From Opitutaceae bacterium (GTDB lineage: Bacteria > Verrucomicrobiota > Verrucomicrobiae > Opitutales > Opitutaceae): DNA of 10,467 bases. Of the stretch, positions 1 to 6,015 are shown piece after piece. The position numbers were made by a program, and so were the translations under genes. Position 1 is the first letter of the stretch; every line of letters begins with the position of its first letter. The stretch is from positions 1 to 10,467 of the forward strand of contig JAISAX010000144.1 of the NCBI GenBank assembly GCA_031266495.1, read 5' to 3'. The notes beneath the pieces are model-generated. The model was not told the origin of the DNA. It ran no database searches and saw only the letters and a program-made list of their open reading frames with translations.

Positions 1-42
1 CAAGCGAAGCCCCTACAAGATCCCCGGCTGCGGTAACATCTG
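1..42 (-). repeat. Truncated REP-like palindromic repeat, same family as 6816-6958
   Basis: On the minus strand this segment contains GTAG (complement of 13-16) followed by GGGCTTCGCTTG, which is the GTAG head and first half of the REP hairpin found at 6837-6860. It also has ATGTTAC near its outer end (complement of 34-40), as the complete element does. The part between these two blocks differs and is several bases longer. The window edge cuts the copy inside the hairpin, so it cannot be seen whether a second inverted REP follows. It lies 13 bases beyond the GH51 stop codon and could affect the 3' end of that transcript. Membership of the family is seen; the function is inferred. Confidence 0.75.
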
Positions 43-55
43 TTTGTCATTTGTT

Positions 56-1570
56 TTACCCGGTCTTCACCCGCAAGACGTTCCAGCTCTGGTTGGGCAG
101 GGTCGCGGAGAGGATGCCGCCATCCACATGACCGCCGGAGACCGTGCGGGGTTTTATGCGGTCGGGATCCGCCCGGGTATTGACCGCCGCGAGGTCGTCG
201 CCGGTCAGGACGATGTGCTCCGCCACCCGGCATTCGCCAAAAGATCGCAGATCGACGGACAATGCCATCGGCTTTGCGCGGTCCCGGTTCAGGGCAAAAA
301 GGGTGACGTAGCCGTTCGTGTCGTCCCATACCGCAGAGGTGTCCAGCCTGGGCACGTCGTCAAACTTGCGGGTGCTGAAATGGTCTGCCTCGACCACCGG
401 CATGAGGGCCACGCCCCGTCCGTAGTGGCTGGTGTGCTGGATGGGATAAAAGATGGTTTGCCGCCAGGCGCCGCCGTCATTGGCCGTCATGATGGGGGCG
501 ATGACGTTGACCAGTTGGGCGTAACAGGCGATTTTTACGCGGTCGGAGTGGCGGATCAGGGAATTGAGGAGGCTGCCCACCACCAGCGCGTCCGCCAGGT
601 CGTACACGTCGGCCAGTTGGTCGGGAGCGATCTGCCAGGGCGCGAGTTTCTTGTCCGCCTCGCGGCTGTGATACCAGACGTTCCACTCGTCAAAGGACAG
701 GTGGATGTCCTTTTTCCCGCGTTTCCTGGCTTTGACATAATTACAGATGGCAACCACGTCCCGGATGAATGTGTCAAAGTTCATGGAGCTGGCCAGGAAG
801 CTGTCCACATCGCCGTCCTGGTTGCCGTAGTAGCTGTGCAGGGAGATGTAGTCGATGTTGTCATACGTTTCTTCCAGCACGAGCCGTTCCCATTCGGCAA
901 AGGTGGGCATGCCTCTGTGGGAGGAGCCGCAGGCCACCAGTTCGATGTCCGGGTCCACCCGCTTCATGACTTTGGCGGACTCGTTGGCGAGGCGCGCGTA
1001 TTCGGTGGCGGTCTTGTGCCCGATCTGCCAGGGGCCGTCCATTTCGTTGCCCAGGCACCAGAGTTTGATGTTGTGGGGGGCCTCGTTGCCGTGCTTGCGG
1101 CGCAGGTCCGCCCAGGAGGAGCCGCCGGCGAGGTTGCAGTATTCCACGATGTTGCGGGCTTCGTCCGCGCCGCGCGTCCCCAGGTTGATGGCCATCATGG
1201 GGGAGGCGCCGGCCTTGCGGCACCATTTTGCAAATTCGTCGATGCCCACTTCGTTGGTCTCGATGGCCCGCCAGGCCAGCTCCGCCTTGCGGGGACGGTT
1301 CGCCTTGGGGCCAATGCCGTCCTGCCAGTTGTAACCGGATACGAAGTTGCCGCCGGGATACCGCACCACCGGCACTTGCAGTTCGTTGACCAGCTTGAGC
1401 ACGTCCTGCCGGAAGCCGTCGCCGTCGGCGGTGTCATGGTCGGGTTGATACAGGCCGCCGTAAATACAGCGTCCCAGGTGCTCGGCGAAGGAGCCGTAGA
1501 TCCGGTTGTCGATCCGGGCGATTCTGAATTCCCGATCGAGGTGCACTTTGGCTTTGATGATGCCGTTCAT
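56..1570 (-). CDS. Alpha-L-arabinofuranosidase, GH51, intracellular
   Basis: This 504-residue enzyme should release terminal alpha-L-arabinofuranosyl units from arabinan or arabinoxylan oligosaccharides with retention of configuration. The length and motif order match bacterial GH51 AbfA proteins (about 500 residues). Visible landmarks are YPGGNF at 71-76, the acid/base block WCLGNEMDG (Glu176) and the nucleophile block SFDEWNVWY (Glu295), with HSYYGN at 245-250 between them. The N-terminal two thirds is the catalytic TIM barrel; the rest, from about residue 385, is the usual C-terminal beta-sandwich. There is no signal peptide, so it acts in the cytoplasm on imported oligomers. It follows araB after 85 bases on the same strand, and both serve L-arabinose use, so co-transcription is likely. 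The ATG at 1570 has no clear Shine-Dalgarno sequence (only GAGA at about -12) but gives the full family N-terminus with SFAEHLGRCIYGG. The symbol abfA would suit it, but substrate choice within GH51 cannot be read from sequence. Confidence 0.95.
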   Translation of the reverse strand: MNGIIKAKVHLDREFRIARIDNRIYGSFAEHLGRCIYGGLYQPDHDTADGDGFRQDVLKLVNELQVPVVRYPGGNFVSGYNWQDGIGPKANRPRKAELAWRAIETNEVGIDEFAKWCRKAGASPMMAINLGTRGADEARNIVEYCNLAGGSSWADLRRKHGNEAPHNIKLWCLGNEMDGPWQIGHKTATEYARLANESAKVMKRVDPDIELVACGSSHRGMPTFAEWERLVLEETYDNIDYISLHSYYGNQDGDVDSFLASSMNFDTFIRDVVAICNYVKARKRGKKDIHLSFDEWNVWYHSREADKKLAPWQIAPDQLADVYDLADALVVGSLLNSLIRHSDRVKIACYAQLVNVIAPIMTANDGGAWRQTIFYPIQHTSHYGRGVALMPVVEADHFSTRKFDDVPRLDTSAVWDDTNGYVTLFALNRDRAKPMALSVDLRSFGECRVAEHIVLTGDDLAAVNTRADPDRIKPRTVSGGHVDGGILSATLPNQSWNVLRVKTG

Positions 1571-1614
1571 GAGCAGGGTTCTCTTGTTTCGGTGTTGTCG
1601 GTTTTTGTTCGTAT

Positions 1615-1628
1615 CCGGCCGAGGCCGG
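1615..1628. other. GC-rich perfect inverted repeat between araB and the GH51 gene
   Basis: CCGGCC and GGCCGG flank a two-base centre, so a compact hairpin with a 5-bp stem and 4-base loop is possible within the 85-bp gap. On the minus-strand transcript it is followed by an A-rich stretch, not a U-run, so it is not a standard terminator for araB. A T-rich run follows only on the plus side, where no gene ends. It may be a processing or stability hairpin between two cotranscribed genes, or have no role. Confidence 0.4.
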
Positions 1629-1655
1629 TTTGTTTTTCAGGTTTCGGAAGTTTTT

Positions 1656-3311
1656 TCAGGATGACTCCTTGATCGCGAGGAGGTCTTTCATGACGGTGGA
1701 GAGACCGGAGGATTTTTCGACGCCTCCGAAGCTGTCGTGTAGTTGGCGATACAGGGCGTAGAGGCGGTCGTAGGTCTTGCGGGCGGAGGGGCGGGGGCGG
1801 CAGACGGTTTTTTTCAGGCGCGTCATTTTTTTCTGCGCGGTGGCGAAATCCTTGTGTGCGCCGGCGAGGACGGCGGCGCTGACGGCCCCGCCGAGCGCGC
1901 ACGCCTGGGCGGAGCCGGCGATGTACATGGGCAGGCCGGTGACGTCGGCGTAGATTTGCGTGAGCAGCGGGTTTTTTTCGGCGATGCCTCCGGCGCAGAT
2001 GCAGCGGGTGATCGGCACGCCGTATTCGCGGATGCGTTCGATGATGGCGCGGGCGCCGAAGGCGGTGGCCTCGATGAGTGCCCGGTAGATTTCGGCGGGC
2101 GTCGTGTAGAGCGTCTGGCCGAGGAGGAGGCCGGTGAGGCGCTGGTCCACGAGGATGGTGCGGTTGCCGTTGTTCCAGTCGAGGGCGAGCAGGCCGCTTT
2201 CGCCAGGCTTCAGCCTCGCGGCTTCGGCGGTGAGCGGGGCGTGGAGGGAGGCGTCGCCGAGTACGCGTTCGACGAACCATTTAAAAATGTCGCCGACGGC
2301 GGACTGGCCGGCCTCGATGCCGTAGTAGCCGGGGAGGATGGCGCCCTTGACGATGCCGCAGATGCCGGGAATGTCGGCGACTTTTTTGGCCGCGGACACG
2401 ACGGCGCAATCGCAGGTGGAGGTGCCGATGACCTTGACGAGCGCGCCTTCGGTGATGCCGCTGCCGATGGAGCCGTAGTGGACATCCATTTCGCCGATGG
2501 CGACGGGGATGCCGGCGGGCAGGCCGAGTTTGCGCGCCCACTCGGGGCAGAGGATGCCGGCGGCGGTGGTGGCGTCATGGGCCGTGGAATACAGGCGGTC
2601 GCGGAGGTCGGCGAGTTTCGGGTCGAGCATCGCGAGAAACTCCTTGTCGGGGAGGCCGCCCCAGTCTTCGGCATAGAGGGATTTGTGGCCGGCGCAGCAG
2701 ATGCCGCGTTTGATCTCGCGCGGATCGCGCACGCCGGCGAGGACGGAGGGTATCCAGTCGGTGAGTTCCACCCACGAATACGCGTCGGCAAAGACTTTCG
2801 GGGCGGTGTTGAGGCAGCGCCAGATTTTTGACCAGAACCACTCGGAGGAGTAGGTGTTGCCGCATTTGGCGATAAAGTGCGGACGGTGCTGCGCGGCGGT
2901 GGCGGTGATGCGGGCGGCTTCGCGGTGACTGGTGTGGTCCTTCCAGAGCCAGCATTGCGCGTGCGGATTGTCGCGCCACCTGGCGAGGGTGCCGAGGGCG
3001 GCGTTGTGGCGGTCCACCGGCAGCGGGCTGGAGCCGGTGGCGTCCACGCCGATGCCGATGATCTTGCGGGGGTCGAAATTCGCGTGCTCCTTGCGGGCGG
3101 CGGCAATGGCGGCGCGGACGGATTTTTCGAGTCCGAGGAGATAATCGCCCGGGTGCTGGCGGGCGAGGAGGTGGTCGCGGGGGTCAAGAAGCACGCCCTG
3201 TTCGCCGGAGGGATAGTTGTAAACAGCGGTGCCGAGTTCCGCGCCGTCGGCGCAGCGCACGACGAGAGCGCGGACAGAGTTGGTGCCGTAATCAATGCCG
3301 ATGGTAAACAT
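1656..3311 (-). CDS. araB: Ribulokinase (FGGY carbohydrate kinase)
   Basis: The product phosphorylates L-ribulose to L-ribulose 5-phosphate with ATP, the second step of bacterial L-arabinose catabolism, in the cytoplasm. At 551 residues it has the usual ribulokinase size, longer than xylulokinase or glycerol kinase. The N-terminal phosphate loop is IGIDYGTNSVRAL (residues 4-16), followed by GVDATGSS (88-95). GEMDVHYGSIG (273-283) carries the likely catalytic base Asp276, GTSTCDC (296-302) is the second-domain nucleotide motif, and CAGGIAEKNPLLTQIYADV (439-457) is the FGGY C-terminal signature. WLWKDHTSHREA (121-132) and KCGNTYSSEWFWSK (149-162) are typical of AraB. The start at 3311 begins directly at the first beta strand. 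Its Shine-Dalgarno is weak (GAAG around -8). The GH51 gene lies 85 bases downstream and supplies the sugar. A candidate promoter and palindromic operator lie 115-145 bases upstream. The isomerase araA is not in the window. Confidence 0.95.
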   Translation of the reverse strand: MFTIGIDYGTNSVRALVVRCADGAELGTAVYNYPSGEQGVLLDPRDHLLARQHPGDYLLGLEKSVRAAIAAARKEHANFDPRKIIGIGVDATGSSPLPVDRHNAALGTLARWRDNPHAQCWLWKDHTSHREAARITATAAQHRPHFIAKCGNTYSSEWFWSKIWRCLNTAPKVFADAYSWVELTDWIPSVLAGVRDPREIKRGICCAGHKSLYAEDWGGLPDKEFLAMLDPKLADLRDRLYSTAHDATTAAGILCPEWARKLGLPAGIPVAIGEMDVHYGSIGSGITEGALVKVIGTSTCDCAVVSAAKKVADIPGICGIVKGAILPGYYGIEAGQSAVGDIFKWFVERVLGDASLHAPLTAEAARLKPGESGLLALDWNNGNRTILVDQRLTGLLLGQTLYTTPAEIYRALIEATAFGARAIIERIREYGVPITRCICAGGIAEKNPLLTQIYADVTGLPMYIAGSAQACALGGAVSAAVLAGAHKDFATAQKKMTRLKKTVCRPRPSARKTYDRLYALYRQLHDSFGGVEKSSGLSTVMKDLLAIKESS

Positions 3312-3331
3312 GTCGCTTCGTTTCGTTTTCG

Positions 3332-3355
3332 GGTTCAGTTTCAGATTCAGGTTCG
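3332..3355 (-). repeat. Four tandem degenerate hexamers in the araB leader
   Basis: On the plus strand the hexamers are GGTTCA, GTTTCA, GATTCA and GGTTCG, consensus GNTTCR, in an unbroken row 21 bases upstream of the araB start codon. On the transcript this is a run of YGAANC units, G-poor and A/C-rich. It may keep the leader unstructured for a gene without a strong Shine-Dalgarno. It could also be simple slippage debris; no factor is known to me for it. Confidence 0.4.
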
Positions 3356-3425
3356 GATGTCAGACGCAGGGTCCGGGTCTGGCGTTCGGAGTTTTCGCCA
3401 AAAAGGTGCCGGCAAGCGGGAGCGG

Positions 3426-3454
3426 GGTAAACGGGGAGGTTACTTGACCGTCAA
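3426..3454 (-). promoter_or_regulatory. Candidate sigma70-type promoter for araB
   Basis: On the minus strand TTGACG (complement of 3449-3454) matches the -35 consensus in five of six bases. After exactly 17 bases comes TTTACC (complement of 3426-3431), a weak -10 with about three matches. It is correctly placed and oriented for araB, with a leader of roughly 105-110 bases. The -35 lies inside the palindrome at 3442-3456, an arrangement expected for a repressed promoter. The weak -10 keeps the confidence low. Confidence 0.35.
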
Positions 3455-3456
3455 GT
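3442..3456. promoter_or_regulatory. Perfect 15-base palindrome, candidate operator for araB-GH51
   Basis: ACTTGAC and GTCAAGT are perfect inverted half-sites around a single central base. It is the best symmetrical site in the 260-bp gap upstream of araB and overlaps the -35 candidate. The size and symmetry suit a dimeric helix-turn-helix repressor such as a GntR- or LacI-type sugar regulator, but the sequence is not one I can assign to a known regulator. A second, shorter palindrome, GTCATGAC (3455-3462), overlaps its edge. No regulator gene is in the window. Confidence 0.5.
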
Positions 3457-3484
3457 CATGACAGCAGCGAACCCCGGTGCCGCA

Positions 3485-3500
3485 GGGGGGGGGAGGGGGG
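3485..3500. repeat. G9-A-G6 homopolymeric tract in the intergenic region
   Basis: Fifteen of these 16 bases are G on the plus strand (C on the strand of the neighbouring genes). It lies between the terminator of the hydrolase gene and the araB operator, about 30 bases upstream of the -35 candidate. Tracts this long are prone to slipped-strand length change and to sequencing error. No coding role is apparent. Confidence 0.7.
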
Positions 3501-3526
3501 ACTTTTGCGGTTCGGGATTCGGGCAT

Positions 3527-3554
3527 AAAAAGCCCCGGCGTTTCGGGCCGGGGT
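3527..3554 (-). terminator. Rho-independent terminator of the alpha/beta-hydrolase gene
   Basis: On the minus strand CCCCGGC (complement of 3547-3553) pairs with GCCGGGG (complement of 3533-3539) across a 7-base loop, with one possible extra G-U pair at 3532/3554. TTTTT (complement of 3527-3531) follows. The hairpin begins 18 bases after the hydrolase stop codon. This strong GC stem plus U-run should separate the hydrolase transcript from araB and implies that araB has its own promoter. Confidence 0.85.
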
Positions 3555-3571
3555 TCGTGACGGACTGGAGG

Positions 3572-4912
3572 TCAATCCCGTGCATCCCGTTTTGCGGTCA
3601 TATGTTCACTGCTCACGATCAGGCCGCCGTCGTCGATGAGATTGAAAAAATAAACCGCCGCGTCGGCCGGAAGCGTGGCGGAGATGCGCGAGTCGGCGGC
3701 ATTGATGACGGCGGGCAGGGTTTCCCACACGCGGTCCTGCCAGCGTCCGGTGGCGGCGCGGGTGAAATTGAGTTCGGCTTGCCGCAGCGGCGTGGCGGAT
3801 TGCCACGTGACCCAAGCGTCCGGACCTTCGCGGCCTTGGCCGGTGATGCGGGCGAGCGGGGGGCCGCCGTTGACGATGCTGTCGGCAAAGGCGCGGATTT
3901 CCTTCGGGTTCTCGCCGGGCGCGCCGTGTCCGTGCGTCATGCGCACGCGCAGGCAAATCGCCTGCGTGCCGGGCGCGGCGCGATACGAGCGCTGCCAGGC
4001 GCTCGGGGTGAAAGCGAAATCGTTGGTGCCGTTGAGCCAGAGCATCGGGACACGCGCTTGCGGCAGGCGGTTTTCCGGATCCCAGAGTTCTCGCCAGGCG
4101 GTAATGCGATTGCCGGCTTTTTTCCAAGGCGATTTCGAATCGATGAAGCGCGAGCCGTCGTCCTCGTTTCCGGAGATGTAACCGCAGCCGTAAACCGGCA
4201 CGGCAAACTTCAGGCGCGTGTCAATGCCGGCAACATTGGAGAGCACCACGGCGCCGTAGGAAATGCCAGTGGCTCCGATGCGCGAGGCATTCACCTCCGG
4301 AAAAGACGCAAGCAGCGAATGCGCGAGGAGCGTGTCAGCGACGGCGTGATACATCCACTGGTCGGCGGCAGGCTGGTCAATGTCACCGATTCCGCTGCGC
4401 TTCGGGCCAGGATTTTCCGGGTTGCGCTGCCAGTGGCCGTACTTGCCGACGGGGATGCCGCCGTCGTGATCAAAGGCGATGGTGGCGTATCCACGATCCA
4501 CCCACAATTTCACCCAGTTGGCGAATGCGGTGCCACCCGCGCCGTGAACGAGCACGATGCCGGGCGCAGGCCGGGCAGGCGTGGCTCCGGCAGGCGCGCC
4601 GTAAAACGCAAACACGCGTGTCGGGTTGCCTTTCCAGGGAAGTCCTTCGAAGGCGAGAGCGCGGACTCCTTCCGGCAGCGGAGCGGTGGCCGGTCGGGAT
4701 TCGGGAGCGGCGGCAGTCGTCGCGTTGACGGCTTCGAGGGCCTGTCGGTAAGCGGCGGGCGCGTCATAAACGCGAGGCGGTGTCTGCAGCGCGGCGAAAT
4801 CCCAAGGACCGGCGGTGGCCTGAGCCGGTTGTGTGGCAAGGCCGGTGGCTGCGAAAAGCAGGGCAAACACGACCGCTGTGTGGCGATGACAACCAAGGAT
4901 GTGGAATTTCAT
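3572..4912 (-). CDS. Secreted alpha/beta-hydrolase, probable carbohydrate esterase
   Basis: Starting at 4912 the protein has 446 residues and begins with a typical signal peptide: MKFHILGCHRH, a hydrophobic core at about 13-25, and a likely cut after QPAQA at residue 32. An ATG at 4996 would add 28 residues ahead of the signal peptide and is less likely. The fold marks are IVLVHGAGG (119-127, oxyanion loop), GISYG (216-220, nucleophile Ser218), LWLNGTNDFAF (291-301, acid Asp298) and THGHG (326-330, His327 or His329). A C-terminal segment from about 360 looks like a small beta domain. Order and spacing resemble dienelactone-hydrolase or acetyl-xylan-esterase-like enzymes, but I cannot name the exact family. 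Beside arabinan and pectin genes, removal of acetyl or feruloyl groups from cell-wall polymers outside the cytoplasm is a reasonable inference. No Shine-Dalgarno is visible. A terminator follows after 18 bases. Confidence 0.85.
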   Translation of the reverse strand: MKFHILGCHRHTAVVFALLFAATGLATQPAQATAGPWDFAALQTPPRVYDAPAAYRQALEAVNATTAAAPESRPATAPLPEGVRALAFEGLPWKGNPTRVFAFYGAPAGATPARPAPGIVLVHGAGGTAFANWVKLWVDRGYATIAFDHDGGIPVGKYGHWQRNPENPGPKRSGIGDIDQPAADQWMYHAVADTLLAHSLLASFPEVNASRIGATGISYGAVVLSNVAGIDTRLKFAVPVYGCGYISGNEDDGSRFIDSKSPWKKAGNRITAWRELWDPENRLPQARVPMLWLNGTNDFAFTPSAWQRSYRAAPGTQAICLRVRMTHGHGAPGENPKEIRAFADSIVNGGPPLARITGQGREGPDAWVTWQSATPLRQAELNFTRAATGRWQDRVWETLPAVINAADSRISATLPADAAVYFFNLIDDGGLIVSSEHMTAKRDARD

Positions 4913-5009
4913 AAATGAAGGTTGCGAATAAACCAGGGGGAGGAAAGGGACGATTGCAGCCGAATCCGGTTTAATTGTGACGGGAACAACAATCATGACA
5001 AATGCAAGT

Positions 5010-5027
5010 TGCGCGAAACATGCGCGA
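5010..5027 (+). promoter_or_regulatory. Direct repeat TGCGCGA upstream of the toxin-antitoxin genes
   Basis: TGCGCGA occurs at 5010-5016 and 5021-5027, start to start 11 bases apart, about one helical turn. A sequence close to a -10 box, GATAAT, follows at 5029-5034. The pair lies just ahead of the first ORF of the plus-strand module, where autoregulatory antitoxin sites are usually found. No convincing -35 was found. Operator function is inferred from position only. Confidence 0.25.
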
Positions 5028-5043
5028 GGATAATGTAGATGTT

Positions 5044-5262
5044 ATGAGTGTTGCCGAAACCATTGCCACCTGGAGATCGTTGCCCGAGGAGGAGCGGCGG
5101 CGTATTTGCTGGCAACGCATTCCCGAGCAGGTGGCAGACTCAATGGCATTTGAAAGAGAGCCCGTGGACATCACATGGATCGAAGCACAACACTGCCGCC
5201 GCGTACTGCCAATGCCGCGGAAATCGGCCAAAAGCCGCTGCCGGTTTTGGCGTAATGCCTGA
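5044..5262 (+). CDS. Small hypothetical protein at the head of a toxin-antitoxin-like module
   Basis: From the ATG at 5044 this ORF gives 72 residues beginning MSVAETIATWRSLPEEERRR. The first 45 residues look like a real small soluble protein, with an amphipathic helix rich in Glu and Arg, then RIPEQVADSMAFEREPVD. The tail is Arg- and Ser-rich and less protein-like, so the true end may differ. In-frame ATGs at 5002 and 5020 would extend it; 5044 begins at the ordered helix. There is no good Shine-Dalgarno (AGGA lies 13 bases away). The stop is 11 bases before the UPF0175 ATG, so the two are probably cotranscribed. I do not recognise a family. It could be an accessory antitoxin piece or a chaperone of the module, or a remnant. 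Confidence 0.5.
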   Translation: MSVAETIATWRSLPEEERRRICWQRIPEQVADSMAFEREPVDITWIEAQHCRRVLPMPRKSAKSRCRFWRNA

Positions 5263-5273
5263 TATTTCCCCTC

Positions 5274-5525
5274 ATGACGACTTTGGAACTTCCTGTAAAT
5301 GATCGCTGGCTTGTCTCGACCGGACGGCAGCCCGACGTGCTGCGACAGGAACTCAGGGAGGTGCTGGCGGCCAAACTTTATGAATTGGGTCGCCTGACGC
5401 TGGCGCAGGCGGCGGAGATGGCGGGTCTTCCGGTGTGGACATTCATGGAAGCGCTTTCACGCATGAAGGTGTCGGTCATCAATCTCGACGAAACCGATCT
5501 GGCGCATGAGTTCTCCGAAGCGTGA
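5274..5525 (+). CDS. UPF0175 family antitoxin-like protein
   Basis: This 83-residue protein carries the UPF0175 pattern: VLRQELREVLAAKLYELGRL (residues 22-41), then LAQAAEMAGLPVWTFMEAL (43-61), a helix-turn-helix-like unit, and a C-terminal DETDLAHEF (72-80). Members of this family are commonly encoded directly before DUF3368 PIN-domain proteins and are thought to be antitoxins that bind DNA and neutralise the partner. The next gene here is such a PIN protein and starts 20 bases before this stop, so translation is likely coupled. The N-terminal part (1-20) is variable in the family. The ATG at 5274 is preceded by a pyrimidine-rich stretch with no Shine-Dalgarno, which suggests reinitiation from the ORF ending 11 bases upstream. 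Role as antitoxin is family knowledge; activity in this copy is unknown. Confidence 0.85.
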   Translation: MTTLELPVNDRWLVSTGRQPDVLRQELREVLAAKLYELGRLTLAQAAEMAGLPVWTFMEALSRMKVSVINLDETDLAHEFSEA

Positions 5526-6015
5526 GCTGCTGATTATTTGCGGCGCCGGTCCGCTGATCCTGCTCGCAAAGGTTGGCCGTATCGACCTTCTGGCCGCCAT
5601 GTCCGACGAAATCCGGATTCCGTCCGCCGTATGGCATGAGGTAGTTGTAAACTCGGGACCACGGGAGGAAATACGAATGATCCAGAAGCATTTTTCGGCA
5701 AATGTCAGGGCTGCGGACCCCGCATTGGAGGCGGCGTTCGGGTTGCAGGTCGATGCCGGTGAAGCAGCGGCGCTGGCACTTGCCGCCCGCAATCCGTGGG
5801 CCTGTCTTTTGATGGATGACAAACGGGGCCGGGCCATCGCCCGACTGCAAGGGCTGCGCTGCATCGGCACGCTCGGATGGCTGGTGCGGGCCAAACGCCA
5901 AGGCCTTGTCGAGGAACTCCGTCCGTTATTCGACAGTTTGCTCGCAAGTGGCTGGTTTGTTTCCGCGCCTCTCGTTGAACGGGCGCTCATCGAGGCGGGC
6001 GAACTTCATCCGTAG
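5506..6015 (+). CDS. DUF3368 PIN-domain protein, toxin-like, first active-site Asp missing
   Basis: The 169-residue product follows the DUF3368 plan: GPLILLAKVGRIDLL (15-29), IRIPSAVWHEVV (37-47), VDAGEAAALALA (82-93) and LLMDDKRGRAIA (101-112), ending in a helical segment. PIN proteins are Mg-dependent ribonucleases using a cluster of acidic residues. Glu45, Asp83/Glu86 and Asp104/Asp105 are in place. The N-terminal motif, normally SDTGPLI or similar, reads CGAGPLI here, so the first catalytic Asp is Gly13. GAC and GGC differ by one transition. The protein may therefore be inactive or altered, although the frame is intact and the rest well kept. It overlaps the antitoxin gene by 20 bases and converges on the SGNH gene with a 29-base overlap of 3' ends. 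The ATG at 5506 places the first strand correctly. Confidence 0.85.
   Translation: MSSPKRELLIICGAGPLILLAKVGRIDLLAAMSDEIRIPSAVWHEVVVNSGPREEIRMIQKHFSANVRAADPALEAAFGLQVDAGEAAALALAARNPWACLLMDDKRGRAIARLQGLRCIGTLGWLVRAKRQGLVEELRPLFDSLLASGWFVSAPLVERALIEAGELHP

Noticed and set aside
1615..1628. An intrinsic terminator between araB and the GH51 gene
   Set aside because: On the minus-strand transcript the hairpin is not followed by a U-run; the T-rich run lies on the wrong side.
44..1672. A 542-codon open frame on the plus strand opposite the GH51 gene
   Set aside because: Its translation is Gly/Val/His/Asp-rich without domain marks, while the opposite strand carries a textbook GH51 with both catalytic Glu blocks. 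Long antisense frames are usual in high-GC DNA.
3458..4918. A 486-codon open frame on the plus strand across the terminator and hydrolase gene
   Set aside because: It runs through the terminator and poly-G tract, is Arg/Gly-rich and has no domain, while the opposite strand encodes a complete secreted hydrolase.
4913..4996. An extended start of the hydrolase at 4996
   Set aside because: It would put 28 residues ahead of a clean signal peptide that begins at the internal Met (4912), and it has no Shine-Dalgarno either.
5168..5257. A frame shift in the small ORF, giving another tail from the overlapping frame
   Set aside because: The other frame has a protein-like end (TANAAEIGQKPLPVLA), but nothing proves that the ribosome changes frame. 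Without homologues the uninterrupted ORF is kept.
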